This document shows, piece after piece, positions 46,621-59,400 of a stretch of 64,000 nt of DNA; position 1 is the stretch's first letter; each line of letters starts with the position of its first letter. The stretch lies in assembly GCA_024036415.1 (NCBI GenBank), contig JAMWET010001101.1, positions 425,001-489,000 on the forward strand, read 5' to 3'. A program made the translations under genes and the position numbers. The notes beneath the pieces were generated by a model. The model was not told the origin of the DNA. It was given only the letters and a program-made list of their open reading frames with translations, and searched no databases. The DNA comes from Prochilodus magdalenae. Its lineage: Eukaryota > Chordata > Actinopteri > Characiformes > Prochilodontidae.

Positions 46621-48082
46621 CCTCTCATTTTGAAAGGTGTTTGTGCTTCTCTTAGATCCTCCTGGGGTTCACTGCAGTTTCTTCTCTTTAAATGATGCAC
46701 ACTAAAATGCTAAGAGCACCCCCTGCTGGAGAAACTATAGACTGCTACACATAAGCAGTGAGTTCCTAAGCCATATTCACATGCTTTACAAAAAAAAAAA
46801 GAAATCCAGCAGATGTGCTCAGGTATTAGCTACTACAGATTCTAGAGATGTGAATTCTGGCTAATTTGAATATTCTACTGTCTGCATGAGTTGATGAATG
46901 GATATCTGAACCAATTCAGATAATAATGTTATTATTTAAAAACATAGAAAATGGGTAGTTTGTATGTTCTTTAGAGCCTTCAGCTAACTGGTACAATACC
47001 CATGGTATTTTGTCCTCAGTAAAAGTTGCACAAACAAGTTAGCTTGTGTAAGAAAATCAGGGGTTGGACAATGAAACTGAAACACCTGGTTTTAGACCAC
47101 AGTCATTTATTAGTATGGTGTAGGGCCTCCTTTTGCGGCCAATACAGCGTCAGTTCATCTTGGGAATGACATATGCAAGTCCTGCACAGTGGTCAGAGGG
47201 ATTTTAAGCCATTCTTCTTGCAGGATAGTGGCCAGGTCACTACGTGATGCTGGTGGAGGTTCATCCTTCTTGGTGGTATGCTGACATTACCCTGGATACC
47301 GTGGCTCTTGATACATCACAAAGACTTGCTGTCTTGGTCACAGATGCGCCAGCAAGACGTGCACCAACAATGTGTCCTCTTTTGAACTCTGGTATGTCAC
47401 CCATAATGTTGTGTGCATTGCAGTATTTTGAGCAGCACTGTGCTCTTACCTGCTAACTGAACCTTCACACTCTGCTCTTACTGGTGCAATGTGCAATTAA
47501 TGAAGATTGGCCACCAGGCTGGTCCAATTTAGCCATGAGACCTCCCACACTAAAATGACAGGTGTTTCAGTTTCATTGTCCAACCCCTGTATATTTTCTG
47601 GTTTTAGCTATCATCACTTTGGAGTGTTTACCCTAGTTAGCAATAAAGCCACAGTAAAAACAGTAAAAACTATATAATATTATAATACAATAATATAATA
47701 ACAATAACAAACTAATATTACATCTATATGTATTTATTGTTTTTTTAGCAGTTCAGTTGTTTAAATATAAATCAGTTCTCTTTAATTCACTATCAGTTCT
47801 TTTGTTTAACCTTAAAGCATTGCCATCAGGATACTTGTCCGTCATGAATGATGACATCGCCCTGTCGCCCAGGCCTGCAGAGCAAACAGCAAAAGAACAT
47901 AGTGAAGCTCTTCTGGTTACTTTATTAATATGACATTTCAGAGATAAAACAAAATCATGCTGTTGAAAAAAACATGCATGGAGAAAACCTGGAAAGGAAT
48001 TTGCTCAGTGCAGCTTTCTGCAGTGTCAGTATTGCAAAGGCCAACATTACTACAATGATTAACTGTATATTGTGCAGCCCTA
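46212..48082. mobile_element. Probable hAT-like element carrying a nested MITE
   Basis: Left end TAGGGCTGCATAATTTGGAC, right end TATTGTGCAGCCCTA. Flanking octamers (GTAGATGG, GTAAAAGA) match at 5 of 8 positions, so the duplication is decayed or the ends belong to different copies. An inner inverted pair (GGCCTGGGCGATGTC near 46445, GACATCGCCCTGTCGCCCAG near 47851) suggests another layer. The 47058-47589 element is inserted inside. No transposase remains. Confidence 0.5.
47058..47589. mobile_element. 532-bp inverted-repeat transposon
   Basis: Near-perfect terminal repeats of about 30 bp: CAGGGGTTGGACAATGAAAC at the left and GTTTCATTGTCCAACCCCTG at the right. The interior has traces such as GGGCCTCCTTTTGCGGCCAA but no transposase frame. 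It looks like a non-autonomous DNA element. Confidence 0.85.
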
Positions 48083-48478
48083 GTAAAAGATCACTGAACA
48101 TTTGAACTAATTCAGATGTTGAGTAAAAAACCCATTTCTGGGTCACAACTGGAGCAAGTTAGTTCTGTTCATTAGTTCTATTCATATTTAATCAGTGGAG
48201 GTTAAGAATATTTAAGCAGTGAGTGTTGGCACATAGTGCAGTGCAGTGGGTGTTGTGGAAAGAGATGGGGAGGGGCTACTAGACTACTATTTGGATGTTT
48301 AAATTCTGTATGCACGCTATTAACGCCAGAGTAGTGTGCAGTCTGTTGTTCTCAATAAATGCAATGGCCCCAGAAAGTATGTGGACACGTTAACCACTGG
48401 TAAACTTTAATGAAGCTCTTCTGGTTACTTTATTAACATGACATTTCAGAGATAAAACAAAATCATGCTGTTAAAAAA
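47903..48478. repeat. Pair of 68-bp direct repeats
   Basis: 47903-47970 and 48411-48478 share TGAAGCTCTTCTGGTTACTT followed by a TGACATTTCAGAGATAAAAC segment, with about two differences. One copy is inside and one outside the right end of the putative hAT element. Confidence 0.85.
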
Positions 48479-48482
48479 AACT

Positions 48483-49275
48483 TAAAGGTGAGCGCCACCC
48501 TCTTTTTAAGTCTTGTAAACACAGAATTAGAAGACTAAATCATTCAGAGTGGTTTAATGTGAAATGTTTTGTTCCAGAGAAACTTGGTGAGCTAGATATG
48601 TCCATAGGTCCATCTCCCTACATGCACCGTAAGGCTAATAGTCCCTAAAGAAGACACATTTGTCAGAATTACCAATATTTTAACGTCATTTACATTATAC
48701 TGTATATAAAGTCAGAAGACTACGTCGACCTTTATTTGTATTTGTGAACATTTGGTTTCAAAAGAAGAGAGGACTGATTGGCAGGGGCACTCTGAAAACT
48801 TGGGTTAGGGTTTGGGCAGCTTCTGCCTGTAGCTGGATCTTTCTCTACAATAAATCATTTCACATCAAGTCTCTCTGAATGACTGAATTAGTCAGAACAC
48901 TGGTACAAATCTCCTTTAAAGGCTCTTACCCCTATTTCAGTACTTACGTTTTTCCCTTTTTTCGCCCAGTGGTCTAACACAACCATTACCGTTTGGGGAC
49001 CTGAGTGAAAACTGAAGGCAATATGCACACAACAAGCCTTACAGGGTCATATTCTACTTGAAAGAGCAGATTTTCCTGCCATGGACGAACTACGGACCTT
49101 GAGGATGCAGACCTTCCATTGTAAGTTTTTAGAAAATGACTCCACGGTACATTGAATGTCATGGCAGGCTGCTTTTACTGATAATCGTGATATTAATGAA
49201 TTTCCCAGGCTCAAATAAAACGCATGCATTTCTGGTGATTAAGCAGGAAAACAAGCAGAGCCAGTCTTTTTAACG
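48483..49275. other. Intergenic between convergent zfta and rtn3
   Basis: No gene, element end or exon recognised. Confidence 0.45.
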
Positions 49276-49277
49276 TT

Positions 49278-51783
49278 TTTATTAATTCCACTTTGACATC
49301 ATTACAGGGACCACAACTTTTTCCTCTTTCCCTCCACTTTTTTCTCCCCCACAAAGCTCCCAGATTAACTTAATTCATAACTAACAAACTGAACAGAGAT
49401 ATTAGTTATCACATCTAGTTATCAAGAGGCCAAAGCAAAAACCAAAAGACACATGACTTCTGCAACTCCGTCCCCTACAGAGAAAAAAAGGAGACTGCCA
49501 ACATGCGGTTAACTACAGAAGTTAAAAATCTGTCTTTAACTGACACGCTTAACAACAAAGAGGTTTGCATCTAAATAAAAAAGGAAGGAAAGAAACAGAA
49601 AAATACAGGTAGCACTTCTTCAACTTAGTGTTGAAAAATAAAAAAAGAGTAAATGTTCAAACTAGCTGCGGGAGCTTATCCTACTTCTTCAAGCACCACC
49701 ACACCAATGACCCACAAGTCAACATTACGCATTGTTAGTTCAGCAACACAAGGACACAGTGACACGAACGAAGGATACTTTCAAATGTTTGTGAGCATGT
49801 CTTGAGTGTTCCGTCGTGTGCATGCATAGAAGAAAACAAACGTCAAAAAATTAAAAAACAAAAAAGAAAACACTAAATTAGATCATAAACATCCAGGACT
49901 CAAGACTACAGCTGAGCTTTAAGGGGTGGAGCAACAAAAGAAATTAAATAAAAAATTCCCTGGCATTACAGTTTTGGCCATCAAGTCCATATTCATTGGA
50001 CATGAGCCTTCTGGAAACGCTCCAGCTCCATGTGAGGCAAATTCGGACTGTGTTGAAATGAGTTCCATCATGAACACACAGGATTGCATGCGTCAGCTGG
50101 AATGCTCTATAAATATTACAATGAAACATTCAGCAGTTGATAGACATCTGTGTAAGTAGCATTAGCAGTAGTTATTGTATTAATCTGGTACTGAGTTTAT
50201 CCATTTGTATGTCAATAAATACAGGTATACATTTGATACTGAAGCCTATACACACACACACGCTTCCAGATACTTAATAGAGCAAGGACAGGTAGAATCC
50301 AGTGTCTAACATTGACCAGGCGGCAAGCTACGTGCATCCATTTTTATTCCTCGCATTTAGATCCCTTTCAGTGTAGACATAACTGTATACATTTTACCAT
50401 GAAATAATCTGCAGATGAATACAACTAGCAAAGCACTCTCCAGCTTTTGCAACAATGTGCTTTGCATCCTTAAATTAAGAACAAATCCTTCCAATAGACC
50501 AATTCCGAACAATCACCACCCAAAAGGTTTCTCCAAATGCTGATCTCGGCCCAGCTTTTTCAGGTGTACGTGTGCATGTATGCATGTATGAAGAAGGTTG
50601 CTTAGATTTTTGAAACTGATCCAAGATCAGCAAAAAGAAAGAACTTCCCACCCCCACCAGCCTCAACACCGACCACACATCTTCGTCCATCTTCATCGTC
50701 TTCCTCAACTTCTCCACCATTCAGATGCTTTGAAGGTCCTATACAGATAACTCAAGCTTAAGAATATTACTAATTACTTAAGATGCCAATGCCAGACTGG
50801 GAAGTCAAGAGCAGCTATCACCTACATGTGACCTAATAATCATAATCTGAACAGTAATAATCTGAATAACGCATGTTTACATGTGAACTCAGGAGACTGA
50901 GTCTTAGACAGACGCAAGAGACACAATGTTTTGTTTTTTGTTTTTGTTTTTTTAAATATAAAAAGCAAGGCTAACTACTTCTTCACAGCAAAGAGCCTGT
51001 TGTAATCTTACTATATATACACTTTCACAATTAAAACTTGAAACGGCAAAAAAACAAAAACAAAAAAAAACAACAGGACAGCGAACTGACCAAATCAACA
51101 CGGCTGGTGCAGTGTCCCCACCAAAATAATCAATCTGTGTACGTGTGAGACATGTAATTATCAGTGCACTGCGGTTTCATAATACATGAGCAAGTGTCCT
51201 AGGGGAGAGGGGGTGGAGTTTGGAGGAGGGTGGGTGAAGTGAGACACAGAGGGGGGAAAAAAAAAAATAAAATAAAAAACAATCAAAAGCAAAGCAGGCC
51301 TGTTTTTGCCTTAACATCATTTTTGTCCTTTTTTCTTCCAATTTATTACCTGTGAAATATATTCTTTTAGACATTACAAACGTGCCTATTATTTACTTAT
51401 TTATGTATTTATGTATTAATAGCATAGCCCCTACAGACACTCAGAAACCAGGCCAAAGATTCGTTCTAGTTCACACACCCCTGCCCAAGATGGATGCCAT
51501 AAATGGGCATCCAGTAGCAGTATTACATCATTTCCTATGTTTGAGTCACCAGCCTCTGGAGGCCCATGCGTCTTCCCTAATTCTCGTAGTTAAGCTGCAG
51601 AGTTAATACCAAATATCGAGAAGCTTCTGAGATTTTAGAGACTAGCTGGTTCAGTGCCGGTGGTTGGTGAGATGCGTTTGAAGGATAAGAGGGAAGAAGG
51701 GCTGGGAAACAGAAGATGCAGGGAAGGGTGGAGGCTAGAGATAGAGGGATTCCGGAGGTGGTCATGAAGAGATCAGAAAAGGA
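49278..51783 (-). other. rtn3: rtn3 3' UTR (probable)
   Basis: Follows the rtn3 stop on the minus strand. It is open of other features and ends near a minus-strand AATAAA at 49278-49283. About 2.5 kb is long but plausible for this gene. An earlier poly(A) site cannot be excluded. Confidence 0.45.
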
Positions 51784-51832
51784 TCATTCTGCTTTACTGC
51801 GCTTCATTGAACCAGGGAGTTTCTCTTGGAGC
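51784..51832 (-). CDS. rtn3: rtn3 terminal coding exon
   Basis: Acceptor CTCCTCCACCAG, then [15 protein letters not shown] and TGA at 51784-51786. The Lys-x-Ala-Glu end matches the reticulon C-terminal ER-retention tail. Confidence 0.94.
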
Positions 51833-54800
51833 CTGGTGGAGGAGGAAAAAGAACAATTAAAAATAGAAGGCCTGTATACATAACTGCCCATTAGGTGGCA
51901 GTCATCTATTCTAATTAGTGCTGTACTACTTTCCATGATACATTAAAATGCTCAGTAACATGCAAAGATGGGTAAGTAGTCTATACTCAAGTACAAGTAG
52001 TGTTCATTTGGTGACATTATTATTTTACAAAAACGAAGTTCCCAAAAATAACTTCAGCATAGGTACCAGCAAGGACCAGTAGGCTGCTCACACACTTCCA
52101 GACAACAGCTGTTACTCCCAAAAGTCATCTAAAAATGACTGCCTACATTCTTCGCACTGAAGTCATCAATGCAACCACTAAAGACCCCTAACTGACTGAG
52201 TGATATTTGAAGGGGCTGTGAAGAAGAAGGAAAAAACAAAACAAAACCACTCGGGTACACTGATTGGTATGAATGGACACTCAAACAGGGCATTAGAAGC
52301 TTAAACATAATATAATATGAGTATAAAATAAAGTTTGGTGGCTCACCAGCTCAGCTTTCACACTTTTCCCAATACTTCACTAATATTTCCTGGGGATTTC
52401 AGCAAATTTACCTTTGCAGGCATTTTCCATGACTGGCAAACTAGTCTACATGTTTCCTGGTTTTACTGGATTTTCAGGAAGTGTGGGAACCCTGACTAGG
52501 ACAAAAAGTATAGAGTAGCTAGGATCTTAGTTACCGCATACAGTCAAGGCACAGGAGGCAGGCAAATATCGGCTGGATCTTAGCAGGTACAAGTAAAGAC
52601 TGAGTGCGCCTATGCTGAAGAAACAGGGTATAATAAGGTTTTTGTTCATTTGCACAGGTTTAATGTAAGATGGGGTTATATATATATGGCTGATTTAAAA
52701 GGCGGGTAAAAGGCTCCAGAATCTTCACTGAAGCTGGAGCAGGTAGTCATTTAAAATTATTTGGATGGGACTAAGAAATACCCACACTATTGTAAAACCA
52801 AGCCTGTCCGAAAAAGGCTATAGAACATCCAGCAGAGGAACTGAAGCCTAGGCTCTTTTAGTCTCTTTTCAAAGATGAACACTCAAAATTCACTGGTGTG
52901 AGCAGCCATTAGCCAGTACAGATGCTGCCCACACAGCAGAATAAAATTAAACAGAAAACTTGTAACTAGATATTTATGAGATGTATACTGGAGTAGATGT
53001 AAAAGGATTTATGAACCGAAAATACTTCAGAAAGTACAAATTCATCCGAAACTGCGGTTTACAAATCTGTCAAATAAGCACATGAAACGATGTATATGCA
53101 CTTACTACCCATCTCTGGTTACATATTACAGACTGATTTATTGACACAGTTAAATCATAAAACCAAAACTTACTTGGCAATTGTACCATTGATTTGAGTG
53201 CGTGCGATGTCAATGTAGTGATCAATCTGAGTCTGCACAGAAAATACAATTGCAATTTTAATGCCATTGAAAAGCATTTACTTAAAACAGTCCATTTGTC
53301 ATAAATGTGTCATTATACACCCACCCTGCCTCTTTCTGATTGGCTCATTCAAGAGGATTTCTTTTAATATATATATATAAACAAAAGAAAGAAAAAAAAA
53401 ATCTGTGTTATGTGTCCTTTAAAGCGTTGCAGCCTTTAGTTTCAGGTCGCTATGAGGACACTGAAAAGTGGGTTATGGTTTTGAGGCCACAGCTAAACTT
53501 TCTGGAAGATGGAAGTTAAAGCGACAGCTATACCAATACAATGAATGCTGATTCATTACTGCTGATATGAAAAAGGTTACTATTGCCCGCTGTAGACCTA
53601 TGACACATATGACACAGCAACATTTAGTGTTTCTATACAGTGCATTTAATAAAAGGTATCAAAAGGTTTAAAATGCGTCATGGACTCACCTTGTTCTTCT
53701 CATACAAAGGCGGTACACTGAAGATAAGGATGTCCGCTAGAAAAAGAAGGATGGGGGCATATTTCAATACTGCATATTGTTTGGAAGATTAAAACACATA
53801 CAGAATAAGGCTTTGCTTCTTATACTTGCATATGACCTGCAGAACAGTGGTTCTATGAGAAAACCAAAAATATCAGTAAAATGGTAGAAGTAGAGTAAAC
53901 ATGTCAGAGCTTACCAAGAATGAGGATGGTGATGCCATTAAAGACTGCGCCCACGTAAGTCAGCAGCCACATGACCACAGCCAGCTGAAATGAAATTACA
54001 GTAAACAACGAAAAGCTTTAAGTTAAAGTGTATATTTCACTGTGTGCTCCAGTTACTATTTAGTCACCTCTTACTATTTAGTCATAAAAAAAGAAAAACA
54101 GTTTGTGTCCCAAAAAAGACTGATAATCTCCAACCTCTCTCAAACCTCTAGAAGGACAGAAGGTGTTTGCTACGTTGTTAGGACTGTATTTGCACATTTT
54201 CCCCCAAATCTTTTACTGCTGTTACTGCCTGCAGTAATGGTACTCCTCACCTTAACACTAAAGAAAGGAATAGGTGCAGTAGGCTGGAGGGGTAGTCATA
54301 CACAAAGCTGTTCTTGGCAACTATGTTTTGTTTTTTTTCTCAATTGAAAACAGGCAGTTATTAAAACTTAGTTTCCATATAAAGACTAGGGAGTTAACAG
54401 TACATGTATAAAATCAACAAGCAATAAATGCTACACTTCATACTCATTAACTGCTATTAATGACGTTAATACTATGAAGCTATGTAAATATGTACTTATA
54501 AAATTAAAATCTGATGTACAGTGGGGAAAATAAGTATTTAGTCAGTCACCAATTGTGCAAGTTGTCCCACTTAAAAAGATGAGAGAGGCCTGTAATTGAC
54601 ATCATAGGTAGACCTCAACTATGAGAGACAAAATGTGGAAAAAAATTGAGAAAGTGATTTTGTCTGATTTTTAAAGAATTTATTTGCAAATAATGGTGGA
54701 AAATAAGTATTTGGTCAATAACAAACAAGCAAGATTTCTGGCTGTCACAGACCTGTAACTTCTTTTTTAAGAGGCTCCTCTTTCCCCCACTCATTACCTG

Positions 54801-56404
54801 TATTAATGGCACCTGTTTGAAGTCGTTAACAGTATAAAAGACACCTGCCTACAACCTCAAACACTCACACTCCAAACTCCACTATGGTGAAGACGAAAGA
54901 GCTGTCGGAGGACACCAGAAACCGAATTGTAGACCTGCACCAGGCTGGGAAGACTGAATCTGCAATAGGCAAGCAGCTTGATGTGAAGAAATCTACTGTG
55001 GGAGCAATAATCAGAAAATGGAAGACCTACAAGACCACTACTAATCTCCCTCGATCTGGGGCTCCACGCAAGATCTCAGCCCGTGGGGTCAAAATGATCA
55101 CAAGAACGGTAAGGAAAAATCCCAGAACCCACAAGGGGGGATCTAGTGAATGACCTGCAGGAAGCTGGGACCAACGTTTACAAAGGCTACCATCAGCAAC
55201 ACACTACGACGCCAGGGGACTCAGATCTTGCAGTGCCAGACGTGTCCCCCTGCTTAAGCCAGTCCATATCCAGGCACGTCTGAAGTTTTGCTAGAGAGCC
55301 ATTTGGATGTTCCAGAAGAGTATTGGGAGAATGTCATATGGTCAGATGAAAACCAAAGTAGAACTATTTGGTAAAAAAAACACAACTCGTCGTGTTTGGA
55401 GGAAAGTGAATGCGGAGTTGCATCCAAAGAACACCATACCCAACTGTGAAGCATGGGGGTGGCAACATCATGCTTTGGGGGCTGTTTCTCTGCAAAGGGG
55501 ACCAGGACGCGACTGGTCCGTGTACATGAAAGAATGAATGGGGCCATGTATTGTTGAGATTTTTGGGTGCAAAAAAACCTCCTTCCATCAGCAAGGGCAA
55601 TGAAGATGAAACGTGGCTGGGGTCTTTTCAGCATGACAATGATCCCAAGCAGCACACTGCCAGGGCAAGAACAAAGGAGTGGCTAGTTCGTAAGAAACAT
55701 TTTCAAAGTCCTGGAGAGTGGCCCTAGCCAGTCTCCCGATCTCAACCCCATCGAAAAAAAAAAAACCTTTGGAGGGGAGTTGAAAGTCCCCGTGTGCCCT
55801 CCGCCGCGACAGCCCCAAAAACATCACTGCTCTAGAGGAGATCTGCATGGAGGAATGGGCCAAACATACCAGCAACAGTGTGTGCCAACCTTGTGAAGGA
55901 CTTACAGAAAAACGTTTGACCTCTGTCATTGCCAACAAAGGATATACAACAAAGTATTGAGATGAACTTTTGTTATTGACCAAAAATACTTATTTTTCAC
56001 CATTATTTGCAAAATTAATTCTTTAAAAATCAGACAAAATGACTTTCTCAATTTTTTTCCACATTTTGTCTCTCATAGTTGAGGTCTACCTATGATGTCA
56101 ATTACAGGCCTCTCTCATCTTTTTAAGTGGGACAACTTGCACAATTGGTGACTGACTAAATACTTATTTTCCCCACTGTATGTACTGGCTGAGTTTAAGG
56201 TTAGCAGTTAGTGAACATTTGCTTAAAAGTAGCTTCAGTGAACATAAAACCCAAATGAGAGCCAGCCAGTTGCAGAGTGCCTTTGACTGGGGAGGGCAGC
56301 ATGTTCTGGGTCAGTCCTCCACCTCTAAAATCTCTAGACTATTTCTTCTGAATGCCAGCAGCTCCCACTCTCTTTCATATGAGAACAGCTTATCAACACA
56401 TCTC

Positions 56405-56437
<33 letters not shown>

Positions 56438-59400
56438 CAAGCAGTGATGCACACATACACACTTTCTGGGCTGCTTAATGAATATAAAAAAATGTAAACA
56501 TTTAAAAAATGTAAAAAGTTCTATTGCAGTTTAAACCAAGATTACATTGTAGTCTATATATTAATGTATTACTAGATTTTAAAAAAAGACATTGATTTAA
56601 ATGGCTTATGTCATGGAAAATGTTCTAAATAAGTAGAGATTACATTTTTATATTCTTTTATAATTTGTATACCATTTATTTACTTAAGTTAACAGAATTA
56701 GTGAGAGAATTTAATGTAACATTATTTCTTTTCCAGGGACTCTTATTGTGAAAATGCCCATCAGTCAGCTAAAAACAGGGCACCAAATTATAGGCTGTAA
56801 TAATCAGCTATAATTAGAATATCGGCCAGATAATTACATTTTCTCTTCTATTTCGAACAGCATTTCGGCTGCCCATATACCTCTAGTTAAAATAACAGCA
56901 CACAGCCATACGTGTGGGAGTGTCAGTGCTGTTAAAAAACAAGAAAGAAGGAGATCCATCATCTGCACAGTTTCTCTCATATCTCCAGCAAACAGCACAC
57001 CAGAGTCATATCATATCATGCCAAGCTTTATTCTAATGGATCTAAAGGACCAACCTTAAGGGAATCCACCAAGTCCTCAACCAGGAAGAGGCGGCTCATC
57101 TGCTTAAGGGCGCGGTTGATGTAGGTCAGACACACATCCACGTGCTTGCGGAACGTCTCAGGAGGCACGCTGACATCCTTCTCCATCAGAGCCCTGCCAC
57201 AAGCATGGGTCAACCCAATTAGCCCAGCAGATATATATCCCAACACACTAATGAAGACACATACACACACAAATCGTTCCCCTCCGCTTCCCTAGATACA
57301 ATATTAGATACAAAACACATGTGAGTTTTACAATACATACTATATGATAGCCAGGATTAACACAGCAGATTTGCATTGAGTAAATCTTCTCGGTAGATGC
57401 AGCTTCATCTGAACACTGCCCAAAATAAAATACGGTTTCTGTTAACTGCTTCTGATACTGATCCAGGGATGAAATCATATTGGTATCAGTAGAATGAATG
57501 GACAGATTTTATTATGACAATTTTTTAAAAATGTATATTAACAGTATTATTAATAGGCCGATATTTATACCAAAATAGGGGAAATATTATTATATGAGAT
57601 GGAGGAAACCTAGAAACTCTTTTCCCCCATAAAATTCCCCATATAGCTGGAAAGGAATTATCCTTGTTATATAACCACTGGCAGTCAAGGCATTCGTCTT
57701 ACTGAGGGTCAGCCACAGATATTGTGGTACAGCATTTGCATGTTTAACATTACTGCATACGAATCCCATACGAATAAGCATTACACTTCTACCTGGATTA
57801 GCTTTGCAGAGGCCAGACCATTTATGAATTGGCATGGGCAGATATGTACCAGAAAAATATTAGATATTTGTATCAGCCCTGTATTCCCATACTGGAGCAT
57901 CTCTTACCGATCCAGATATTAGATTAATATCTTCTATAACTACCCAGCTGAGCCATTTTTAAATTAGGGGCATCTAAAAGTATGCCATTGTGCAATACAT
58001 AGCACATGCTCACATTGTGCCATGTCATGTTGTTATCTACTGCACATCAGAACAGGTTTGTAACTGGATTGGCTCAGATCCGTTTTGTATTTTTTATTTT
58101 TTTTTGCTGATGTCATTCTGAGACTGATACCCTTGGATCCTGATGTGCTGTCTCTAGTTTTGGGTCCTGTTTGCCTACTTTATTTTCCTCCCTTCATTAA
58201 AAACCTTACTTAATTAAAATGCACAGGTCTCAGCACATTTCCTCGGTCTTACTTGAAGGGGTGCCCATCGCTGGATTTCTGCACGGCCTGAATGACGGAT
58301 TTGTAGATGCGGAAGGTGATGGTGACGCAGAGCAGTGCCAGGAGCAGGTAGGAGATGACGCTGATCACGCTGAAAGCTGCCAGAGACAGCAGCAGCAGCA
58401 GGGACGTGCCAAAAACCACACCCGTCTTCTTTGGGTCACGCCAGTGCACCAGATCATGTACTGCAAGAGAGAGAGTGTGAGTGTATGTTTGTGTGCATGG
58501 AGAGTATGTAAGTGCATGAGTGATAGGCAGTGAGGTTGTGAGAGGTGTAAGTGTGAAGGGAGAGGTGAGATAAGATGCAATAGAATTAACATCTATGGTG
58601 TATATTTGTTTCTTCTTTTAATTATCATGCTTACGCTTTAGCCGCTATCATGTAGCTACTTAATCTTAACTTTACAAATATGTCAAAACGAAGGAGACAT
58701 TTTCTACGTAGCAGTTATGTAATACAGTAGCCGAGTTCTTAAAAGGCCTCCACTGCAGCATGAAAGAAACCTTTTAAAGACGACTTATGTAAACGGCAGC
58801 CTCCACGTGGAGATATGCCTTGGGCTTTACTGTGTGCCTCACCATCTCGGGACAGCATACATACTCACTGAAGGGGACATTTATATACGATTAGAGCTGT
58901 CTCTAGGGTGTCAAGCTTGCACAGCATCTCAGACTTTCCGCTCAGTGTTTCAAACCAGAGGAGTACAGAAAAAGCTGGCTGGAACTGGCTCCTACATTAA
59001 AGTTCTACCTTCCTGCTTTCTGTTCTGGAAACCTCCTCCAAGGGGGGTTGCGCATGGAAGTGGGCGTTCAGTGTTGCTCTGCCTCGTCTCTTCCTATACG
59101 TTAACTTAATGGCACAGATTGTGTCTTTGCACTTAAAGCCCTGTAGATCCTACTCAGGCATTCAAACCATTCAGTGTACTTGTACTGGTTACATCACATG
59201 GTATGCTTATAGGGCTATTAACCGCACTTAAACATAACTTATTAATGAACAGGCAGTTTATGACTGGGTGTGCCTAAAGCTCTAATCCAAAGGAACAAAT
59301 AAGAAGTCTTCCAGTCATCTCAAAGAAATGCCAAAAAAAAAAAAAGGTCAAATCTGGGTGGGTGACACGGCACAAATATATAAAACTAAAATACCTCAAA

